Positions 1 through 4,979 of a DNA stretch of 6,554 bases are shown piece after piece. The notes below the pieces were generated by a model, which saw nothing but the letters and a program-made list of their open reading frames with translations, had not been told where the DNA came from and made no database searches. The stretch is from Patescibacteria group bacterium (lineage in GTDB: Bacteria > Patescibacteriota > Gracilibacteria > UBA1369 > JAHJTR01). The first letter of the stretch is position 1; each line of letters opens with the position of its first letter. Both the position numbers and the translations under genes were made by a program. The DNA lies in NCBI GenBank assembly GCA_018829865.1, contig JAHJTR010000173.1, positions 1 to 6,554 of the forward strand, read 5' to 3'.

Positions 1-4
1 AGAA

Positions 5-69
5 TGCCCTTCATAGCTCTCTCCGCCGCGATGTTTCGCTTTGGAGAGCACGGTCAGCGACGAAGGGCA
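5..69. other. Nested inverted repeat, possible structured RNA element
   Basis: Three nested stems are visible. The outer arms are TGCCCTTC (5-12) and GAAGGGCA (62-69), the middle arms CTCTCC (19-24) and GGAGAG (43-48), and the inner arms GCGA (28-31) and TCGC (36-39) around a 4-nt loop. The middle internal loop is asymmetric, 6 nt against 13 nt. No T-run follows on either strand, so this is not a standard intrinsic terminator. I could not match it to SRP RNA, tmRNA or RNase P RNA. The rest of 1-240 holds no gene I can support. It contains a 9-G run at 215-223. Confidence 0.35.
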
Positions 70-240
70 AACGTTAGTAATCTATGAATGCTGCTATTGG
101 CTGCGCTACGAATGGCACGGCCGCTTTTTTGGGGGAGAAAAAGGTGCATGTTTAAGAGGTGGCCTTTTGTTTTGGGTAACGAAATTGGTCGGAAAAATTG
201 ACCGGCTTTATTATGGGGGGGGGATGAAGAGATAGCAGCC

Positions 241-477
241 TTAGATTTCTACCCCATTTTCTCTGAGTTTTTCTTTTACTCTTTCAAGAAATGCTTTTTG
301 CTCTGCAGCAGTTCGGTTTTTAAATGTTCTTTCCAGATTTATGTCGTCTTGTAATCCAATCGGTTCCGGATTTTGTTGATCATCGGGATGATACCCGTTC
401 GCAATTTGTTCCGGTGTTAATATGAATTGTGGCATTTCTCGTTCAGGTATTGGTATTTTTGTTTCGGGGTTAGTCAT
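241..477 (-). CDS. Small hypothetical protein, 78 aa
   Basis: I do not recognise this protein. It is hydrophilic and charged, has no cysteine, signal peptide or membrane segment, and is proline-rich in its first 40 residues (including PEREMPQF near residues 11-18). Residues 56-75 form a likely charged amphipathic helix (RTAAEQKAFLERVKEKLREN). The composition looks like a real soluble protein rather than a random frame, and the frame closes with TAA. The ATG at 475-477 has no Shine-Dalgarno sequence, which matches the other genes here. It is the next gene after tRNA-Val on the same strand, but the 174 bp between them are filled with palindromic repeats, so co-transcription is uncertain. A chance ORF remains possible. 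Confidence 0.55.
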   Translation of the reverse strand: MTNPETKIPIPEREMPQFILTPEQIANGYHPDDQQNPEPIGLQDDINLERTFKNRTAAEQKAFLERVKEKLRENGVEI

Positions 478-511
478 GTTGGATGATTTAAATTTTTTTG
501 TGGGGATAAGT

Positions 512-564
512 TATTTGCTGCGCAAATAGTTTAAAGCGGCCTATTTCGCCTTTGGGGCGAGGGG
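512..564. repeat. Palindrome-rich direct repeat, copy 1
   Basis: The unit contains two hairpins. The first is TATTTGC (512-518) and GCAAATA (522-528) around a 3-nt loop; the second is TCGCC (546-550) and GGCGA (556-560) around a 5-nt loop. The last 29 bp (536-564) are identical to 599-627 in copy 2. It lies in the non-coding gap between tRNA-Val and the small hypothetical gene. Confidence 0.8.
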
Positions 565-575
565 ATGGGAAGGGG

Positions 576-627
576 TATTTGCTTCGCAAATTTTTAAGGC
601 GGCCTATTTCGCCTTTGGGGCGAGGGG
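576..627. repeat. Palindrome-rich direct repeat, copy 2
   Basis: This is the second copy of the unit at 512-564, separated by 11 bp of G-rich spacer. The hairpin arms are ATTTGC (577-582) and GCAAAT (586-591), then TCGCC (609-613) and GGCGA (619-623). It differs from copy 1 by a loop change, a 1-nt indel and a few substitutions between the two hairpins. The final 29 bp (599-627) are perfectly conserved. Confidence 0.8.
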
Positions 628-651
628 TGAAAATTTCGGAGAAATTTTCAC
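627..651 (-). terminator. Perfect 11-bp hairpin directly behind tRNA-Val
   Basis: Arms GTGAAAATTTC (627-637) and GAAATTTTCAC (641-651) are perfectly complementary around a 3-nt loop. The stem begins at the base next to the encoded CCA of tRNA-Val, so it would fold in the tRNA precursor trailer. It lacks the U-tract of a classical intrinsic terminator on the minus strand. It may therefore be a 3'-processing or stability element, or another member of the local palindrome cluster, instead of a terminator. Confidence 0.4.
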
Positions 652-728
652 TGGTGGGCGCACTAAGATTCGAACTTAGGACCTTCCGGGTGTAAACCGG
701 ACGCTCTAACCAACTGAGCTATGCGCCC
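652..728 (-). tRNA. tRNA-Val (anticodon UAC)
   Basis: The complement of this strand folds into a full cloverleaf of 77 nt. The acceptor stem GGGCGCA (728-722) pairs with TGCGCCC, the D arm is GCTC...GAGC with an AGTTGGTTA loop, and the anticodon stem is TCCGG/CCGGA. The loop TTTACAC gives anticodon TAC (694-692). The T arm is CTAAG/CTTAG with TTCGAAT. Discriminator A (655) is followed by an encoded CCA (654-652). UAC reads GUA and other GUN valine codons. The gene lies 69 bp downstream of the stop of the sigma-region-4 gene on the same strand. Confidence 0.97.
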
Positions 729-760
729 CCTGTAGTTTCGGGTGAGTTGCAACACAGGAA

Positions 761-789
761 TTTTTATCATAACTGCGTTAAATTTTCAA
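761..789 (-). promoter_or_regulatory. Possible weak promoter for tRNA-Val
   Basis: On the minus strand TTGAAA (789-784) is followed after 17 bp by TAAAAA (766-761); an overlapping TATGAT (771-766) is a better -10 hexamer but sits only 12 bp from the -35. The match is modest, so read-through from the gene upstream is an alternative. Confidence 0.3.
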
Positions 790-797
790 TAGAAATT

Positions 798-1907
798 TTA
801 TTGCTCAAGTCTGTAAATGTCACGTCCGATTCTTTTGAATTGTGATCTGTTTTTAAGCGTGACTATGATGCTTATCCTCTTTACCTTACGTTTTTTTAGA
901 ACTTCCTTGATTATATCATCGCGACTGAGTTCTCCCTTCTCCTCTAAAACCGCTTGAATAATGTCGCTAATTGTTCCGTGCTCATAGCCCCATTCTTTGA
1001 GAGCGTAGAGACCTCGACCGATTAATACGAAATTGCTGCAACGGATAAGTTCATTGTGGACGGCTTGTGTGTTGACTGTTTTATGATCAAAACTGGCTGA
1101 GGAAATTTTATTTGAAATATCGACGAAATGGAGAGGAGTGCGTTGGTCGCGTAAAATGAAATAGATTTTATCTCTCAATGTGCGGGGGTGAATATGGCGC
1201 CATTCCTTGAGTCCTATGCCGGTATCCAGCATTTTGATTCGTTTATCGATTTCAATTACGGATAAAATGAATTTGTTATCTCTCGCCTCGGGTGTATCTA
1301 TTTTTTCTGATAGATATTCGAATAACTCTGAGTATGGTACTACATCTTTTTTCTTTTTTAGATATTTTATGGTGTTGCTACAAACTGCTGAAATTCTATC
1401 TTTTGGAGAGGACTTTAAACGCCAATGAGGCTCGAAATTGATAGTATTGCCACTACCATCAAGATCGCTGTCGGTACTTAATGACAGCCTGATTGCGCTG
1501 ACATCGACTTTTGAGGGATCTTTAAAAATATTTAGCAGTTCGGCTACGATGCGGCGCTCACTGACTATTCCGCCTTTTTGCTCGATGATCTTTCTGGCGA
1601 AGTTGTTGACAAAAGTGGCTTTGGTACGGGTTACGATTCTCTGAAGTTTTTTGAGAGCATTGTTTTCGATTTGTCTTACTCGCTCGCGAGTAATGCTGAA
1701 ATGTTTGCCAATCCTTTCGAGGGTTTCTTTTTCGTCCAAATCGATGGCGAATCGATGCCTGATGATGTACTCTTCTCTGTCAGAGAGAGCTTTTAGCAGG
1801 CTGACGATATTGTTTTTGAATTCAATACCATCATAATTCAGATAGGTAGTGTTCTGTGTAGAGAGGTTCATATATGTTTTTATTATGTTATTCTTACTGT
1901 TAAGCAT
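798..1907 (-). CDS. Sigma-70 region 4 protein with tandem winged-helix/HARE-HTH domains
   Basis: A putative DNA-binding regulator. Residues 36-92 are a clear sigma-70 region 4, with a helix-turn-helix at about 63-88 containing TLERIGKHFSITRERVRQIE, the part of sigma factors that reads the -35 box. There is no region 2 or 3, so it cannot open a -10 by itself. The remaining 270 residues read as four successive winged-helix units, at about 103-166, 170-236, 242-306 (HARE-HTH-like) and 310-368. Each ends in a similar wing (HWRLK, GIGLKEW, GLYALKEW, DIYRLEQ). Coordinates give the longest frame. I favour Met13 (1871-1869) as the real start, because the likely promoter -10 overlaps the first ATG and an 18-bp leader shared with tatD precedes Met13. 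It is divergent from tatD. The role in transcription is inferred, and the target genes are unknown. Confidence 0.85.
   Translation of the reverse strand: MLNSKNNIIKTYMNLSTQNTTYLNYDGIEFKNNIVSLLKALSDREEYIIRHRFAIDLDEKETLERIGKHFSITRERVRQIENNALKKLQRIVTRTKATFVNNFARKIIEQKGGIVSERRIVAELLNIFKDPSKVDVSAIRLSLSTDSDLDGSGNTINFEPHWRLKSSPKDRISAVCSNTIKYLKKKKDVVPYSELFEYLSEKIDTPEARDNKFILSVIEIDKRIKMLDTGIGLKEWRHIHPRTLRDKIYFILRDQRTPLHFVDISNKISSASFDHKTVNTQAVHNELIRCSNFVLIGRGLYALKEWGYEHGTISDIIQAVLEEKGELSRDDIIKEVLKKRKVKRISIIVTLKNRSQFKRIGRDIYRLEQ
1872..1889 (-). repeat. 18-bp leader repeat in front of regulator Met13
   Basis: AACATAATAAAAACATAT reads toward the ATG of Met13 (1871-1869) on the minus strand. The same 18 bases occur on the plus strand at 2070-2087, running into the tatD start. 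The two copies form a widely spaced inverted repeat around the divergent promoter region. There is no Shine-Dalgarno sequence in either. Confidence 0.8.
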
Positions 1908-1930
1908 ATCCTGTATTTAAACATTGTCAA
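1903..1930 (-). promoter_or_regulatory. Candidate promoter of the sigma-region-4 gene
   Basis: A perfect -35 TTGACA (1930-1925) and a 4/6 -10 TATGCT (1908-1903) are spaced 16 bp apart. Transcription would begin near 1896, downstream of the first ATG (1907-1905), which supports translation from Met13. The -35 lies within the palindrome ATTGTCAACAAT (1923-1934), a possible operator. Confidence 0.5.
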
Positions 1931-2034
1931 CAATCCGAGTCATCACCTTTTATTTTATTGGAAACGTTTATTTACCGACGTGTTTTAGAGGTGTTGACGT
2001 ATTTTGACAACATAAAATTGACATATGACTAGTA

Positions 2035-2063
2035 TTGACAAGTGCTTAAATTGGCAAAATAAT
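2035..2063 (+). promoter_or_regulatory. Promoter of tatD
   Basis: A perfect -35 TTGACA (2035-2040), a 17-bp spacer, and the -10 AATAAT (2058-2063, 5 of 6 matches) form a strong sigma70-type promoter. The start would fall near 2070, giving a leader of about 16 nt made almost entirely of the 18-bp repeat. Further TTGAC motifs upstream (1994-1998, 2004-2008, 2018-2022) may be alternative -35 boxes or regulator sites. Confidence 0.7.
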
Positions 2064-2069
2064 GAAAGA

Positions 2070-2087
2070 AACATAATAAAAACATAT
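2070..2087 (+). repeat. 18-bp leader repeat in front of tatD
   Basis: AACATAATAAAAACATAT, identical to the minus-strand copy at 1872-1889, runs into the tatD ATG (2086-2088). It coincides with the predicted 5' leader of the tatD mRNA. Confidence 0.8.
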
Positions 2088-2853
2088 GATACTAATTGAC
2101 ACGCATGCTCATCTAAATTCTGCGCATTTTAAAGAAGACCTCGATGAGGTTATTAAGGCGGCCAATGTGAAGGGAGTTAGCAAAATCATTGTTCCGGGTT
2201 TCTCCATCGAGACTTCAAAAGAGGCTATGCGAATTGCCAATAAATATGATTGTTGTTACGCAACCATAGGTATACATCCGGATGATGCTATTCAATGGGA
2301 TGATAATTTGCAAAAGGAATATCGGGCTTTATTAAGCGCGGATAGTAAAATTGTGGCGGTGGGGGAGACGGGATTGGACTATCACTGGGATAAATACCCA
2401 AGGGCAAGACAGCGAGAGGTGTTTGTGGATCACGTCAAGATGGCGACTGAGTTGGATTTGCCAGTCGTTGTACATAGTAGAGAGGCTGAGATTGAGTGTT
2501 TGGAGATTTTAAGCAAAGAAAACTGCGGGCGGGCGGTTTTTCATTGTTACGGTGGTGATATTCAGACTGCTCGGGATATTTGGCTTGAGGGATATTATAT
2601 GTCTTTTACCGGAAATATTACTTATCCGAAGGCTGATGATTTGCGAGAAATCGTTTTTGAATGTCCCATTGATAAAATAATGATTGAGACTGACGCTCCA
2701 TATTTGGCGCCGCAAAGTAAAAGGGGCCAGCGCTGTGAACCTGCTGATGTGGCTTTGGTATTTGAGAAGATTTTGGAGATTAAAGGAGGAGATAGCGAGG
2801 AATTAGCTAAAAAGATTGCTCAAAACAGCTTCGATTTTTTTGGAATTAAATGA
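2086..2853 (+). CDS. tatD: TatD-family metal-dependent deoxyribonuclease
   Basis: A cytoplasmic TIM-barrel metal-dependent hydrolase; the family includes 3'-5' DNases involved in DNA repair and degradation. All expected metal-ligand motifs are present: DTHAHLN with His7 and His9, GETGLDYH with Glu94, VVHSRE with His130, FHCYGG with His153, and IETDAPYLAP with Asp203. The length of 255 aa is normal for the family and there is no signal peptide. The ATG follows a good promoter by about 23 bp but has no Shine-Dalgarno sequence; the leader is A-rich. The gene is divergent from the sigma-region-4 regulator. Its last 51 bp overlap the 3' end of radA tail to tail. It ends in TGA. The substrate within the TatD superfamily cannot be fixed from sequence alone. 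Confidence 0.95.
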   Translation: MILIDTHAHLNSAHFKEDLDEVIKAANVKGVSKIIVPGFSIETSKEAMRIANKYDCCYATIGIHPDDAIQWDDNLQKEYRALLSADSKIVAVGETGLDYHWDKYPRARQREVFVDHVKMATELDLPVVVHSREAEIECLEILSKENCGRAVFHCYGGDIQTARDIWLEGYYMSFTGNITYPKADDLREIVFECPIDKIMIETDAPYLAPQSKRGQRCEPADVALVFEKILEIKGGDSEELAKKIAQNSFDFFGIK

Positions 2854-4116
2854 TCTTTCGTCGCCTGATCTCAAATTTAGTTTTTCCACCTCTTTGATTC
2901 GGCGATCTTGCTGATTGCTTTTGCGAATTTCTCCGGTTAGTCCGATTTCTCCCAATAAAACCAAATTATTGGCCATTGGAATTTGCTTTACTGAAGAGCA
3001 AATAGCGCTGCATACCGCCAAGTCGGCGGCGGGATCGTTAATTTTGAATCCGCCAACAACATTAATAAATACGTCCTGAGTAAACAGATTAATTCTTGCG
3101 TGTTTTTGCAGCACGGCAATTAGCATATTGAGTCTGTTGAGATCAAAACCTGTTGCCAGTCGTTTGGGATAGCCGAATGACGTTTTTGTTGTGAGAGCTT
3201 GAACTTCCAAGATCAGGGGTCTTTTGCCTTCCAGTACGCAGGTTAGGCAGGAACCTATTGCGTTTTGTGGTCGGTCTTTGAGAAATTTTTCCGATGGATT
3301 TGAGAGGGATTTTAATCCGGTGCTTGTCATCTCGAAAATGCCTACCTCATTTGTGGGGCCGAATCTGTTTTTTTGGGATCGGAGCATTCTGATTTCGTGA
3401 TTGCGATCTCCTTCTATTTGCAAAACCGTATCAACAAGATGCTCAAGAACCCTTGGACCGGCTAGATTACCATCTTTTGTGACATGCCCCACTAGAATTG
3501 TGGTTGTATTCATCTTTTTCGTGGCTTCCATCAGAATTTCAGTGCACATGCGAACCTGACTAATGGATCCCGGCATGCCCGCAATATTATCGGAATTTAT
3601 TAGCTGAATGGAATCGACAACGACTAAATCCGGTTTAAGTGACTGCATTGTTTGCACTATATTTTCGACTGAATATTCCTGCGCAAATTGGATTTTTGCA
3701 ATATCTGCGTTGATGCGTTTGCCTCTATTTGCTACCTGGTTTATTGATTCTTCGGCTGAAATATATAAAACGGTGAGTTGGTTTTGGATGAATGCTGAGC
3801 TAATTTGGAGTGTAAGTGTTGATTTGCCAATGCCGGGCTCTCCTCCCATAAGAACCAGACTACCCGGTTGGAAGCCGCCGTCTATCACCAAATCCAGCTC
3901 GGTAATTCCGGTGCTTACTTTGGTATTTTGAGAGTCTGTTTCGTACAGATGGAGATTTTGAGTTTTGACGATTTTGCCCTGCTGCCTGTCTTTGAATGAT
4001 GTCACTTCGGTATCCTCTTCGATGGTATTCCATTGCTCACAAGTCGGACATTTGCCTTGCCATTTACCGCTTTGATATGCGCAGTTTGAGCATTTATAAA
4101 TTGTTTTTACTTTCAT
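2803..4116 (-). CDS. radA: DNA repair protein RadA (Sms)
   Basis: RadA is a RecA-like ATPase that promotes branch migration of recombination intermediates with RecA. Visible in order are a zinc finger with Cys9, Cys12, Cys23 and Cys26; the Walker A GGEPGIGKST (91-100); the Walker B LVVVDS (164-169); the RadA signature KNRFG (249-253); and a C-terminal Lon-like domain containing NVVGGFKINDPAADLAV (352-368). The length of 437 aa is slightly short for the family (about 450-460). The shortening lies after RRIKEVEKLNL, where the usual last strand is reduced. The final residues are encoded antisense to the tatD 3' end (51-bp overlap). The ATG overlaps the stop of the upstream phosphatase gene (ATGA), indicating translational coupling and no promoter of its own. 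Confidence 0.97.
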   Translation of the reverse strand: MKVKTIYKCSNCAYQSGKWQGKCPTCEQWNTIEEDTEVTSFKDRQQGKIVKTQNLHLYETDSQNTKVSTGITELDLVIDGGFQPGSLVLMGGEPGIGKSTLTLQISSAFIQNQLTVLYISAEESINQVANRGKRINADIAKIQFAQEYSVENIVQTMQSLKPDLVVVDSIQLINSDNIAGMPGSISQVRMCTEILMEATKKMNTTTILVGHVTKDGNLAGPRVLEHLVDTVLQIEGDRNHEIRMLRSQKNRFGPTNEVGIFEMTSTGLKSLSNPSEKFLKDRPQNAIGSCLTCVLEGKRPLILEVQALTTKTSFGYPKRLATGFDLNRLNMLIAVLQKHARINLFTQDVFINVVGGFKINDPAADLAVCSAICSSVKQIPMANNLVLLGEIGLTGEIRKSNQQDRRIKEVEKLNLRSGDERSFNSKKIEAVLSNLFS

Positions 4117-4907
4117 AGTACTTTGAGTAATTCATTGTGAATAATTCCGTTGCTGCAGACAATATCGTTGGTTTTGATTTCGTATAAATCGCCATTTGGA
4201 TTGGTGACCATGCCTCCCGCCTCTTGAATTATTAAAATTCCGGCTGCAAAATCGTGCAGCTTGGTTGTTTTTGCGAAATTGACATATCCGTCGTAGACTC
4301 CCATTGCCGTGTAGCAGAGGGCTTGGGCGGCGGCTCCTATAGATTTTAATTTTGGAGTTATTTCGATTAAATCCTGCAGTTTTTGGATTGGCCGGTTGAA
4401 TTTATCTCCTCTAAGCGGATATTCTATGTGCAAATAACTATTTCTAAGCTCCGGGGTATCTGAAACTGAGATCTTTTTTGTAACCTCCTGCATAAAATTT
4501 TCATCATAAACAATTCGATTCAAATATGCGCCTTTGCCCTTTTCAGCATAAAATAATTCGTGGGTTGCCGGACAATAAACCATGCCAAAGATAATTTCAT
4601 CTTCTTCAAGAAGGGCGATGGAAATATTAAACAGTGCGAAATGCTTGCTGTAATTACGAGTGCCGTCAAGTGGATCTATTACCCATTTAAACTTGGCTTC
4701 GGTGTCAGAAATCCCGCTTTCTTCGCAAATGAATCCGCAACCAGGTTTAATTATTTTAAGTTCTTTTTTGAGGAAATTCTCGGTTTCAATGTCCACATTT
4801 GTGGCAAAATCCAGCTCATCTTTTTGATTGGCGATCTCGAAATTATCCCATTGATCCAGCATGTTGAGGCCGGCTTTTTTTACTATCGGTATTAATTTGT
4901 TGTGCAT
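4113..4907 (-). CDS. Inositol monophosphatase family protein
   Basis: A Mg2+-dependent phosphatase of the IMPase/SuhB/CysQ/HisN superfamily. The metal-binding motifs are CEESG (61-65, Glu63), WVIDPLDGT (75-83, Asp78 and Asp81) and LHDFAAG (217-223, Asp219). The last motif normally reads WD.AAG, so the Trp is replaced by His. SIGAAAQALCYTAMGVYDGYV (189-209) in the second half is also typical. The length of 264 aa is normal for the family. The substrate cannot be told from sequence: inositol phosphate, 3'-phosphoadenosine phosphate and histidinol phosphate are all possible. The start has no Shine-Dalgarno, only an A/T-rich leader. It follows the kinase gene after 72 bp and ends with TGA overlapping the radA ATG by 4 bp. 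Its pairing with radA is likely organisational, not functional. Confidence 0.92.
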   Translation of the reverse strand: MHNKLIPIVKKAGLNMLDQWDNFEIANQKDELDFATNVDIETENFLKKELKIIKPGCGFICEESGISDTEAKFKWVIDPLDGTRNYSKHFALFNISIALLEEDEIIFGMVYCPATHELFYAEKGKGAYLNRIVYDENFMQEVTKKISVSDTPELRNSYLHIEYPLRGDKFNRPIQKLQDLIEITPKLKSIGAAAQALCYTAMGVYDGYVNFAKTTKLHDFAAGILIIQEAGGMVTNPNGDLYEIKTNDIVCSNGIIHNELLKVL

Positions 4908-4979
4908 GATTTTTTATTTTTTAGAGGAGTTGATTGCTTGCTTAGCATAAATCAGTTGATTTTTTTGTGCTAGTAGAAT

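Noticed and set aside
215..223. Run of nine G as a phase-variable tract
   Set aside because: It lies outside any supported gene or promoter, so there is nothing for slippage to switch that I can see.
41..235. Plus-strand open frame of 64 codons
   Set aside because: It starts at TTG inside a stem-loop, runs through the 9-G tract, and has an implausible composition rich in Gly, Trp, Tyr and Cys. There is no ribosome site or recognisable motif.
512..627. CRISPR array
   Set aside because: There are only two copies of ~52 bp separated by 11 bp, with internal hairpins and no spacer of 30-40 bp and no cas genes.
1207..1836. Several plus-strand frames of 61-73 codons inside the sigma-region-4 gene
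   Set aside because: They are antisense shadows of a gene with clear domain structure and have no starts with promoter or leader support.
2851..2853. TGA recoding as glycine (code 25), as in some Patescibacteria
   Set aside because: tatD and the phosphatase end at TGA at the expected family length, and all genes are intact under the standard bacterial code.
3608..3931. 107-codon plus-strand frame within radA
   Set aside because: It is antisense to the conserved RadA ATPase core, and its composition reflects the complementary strand.
4908..4979. Terminator between the kinase and phosphatase genes
   Set aside because: An imperfect repeat (TAGCATAAA against TTTGTGCTA) is present, but the pairing is interrupted and no T-run follows on the minus strand.
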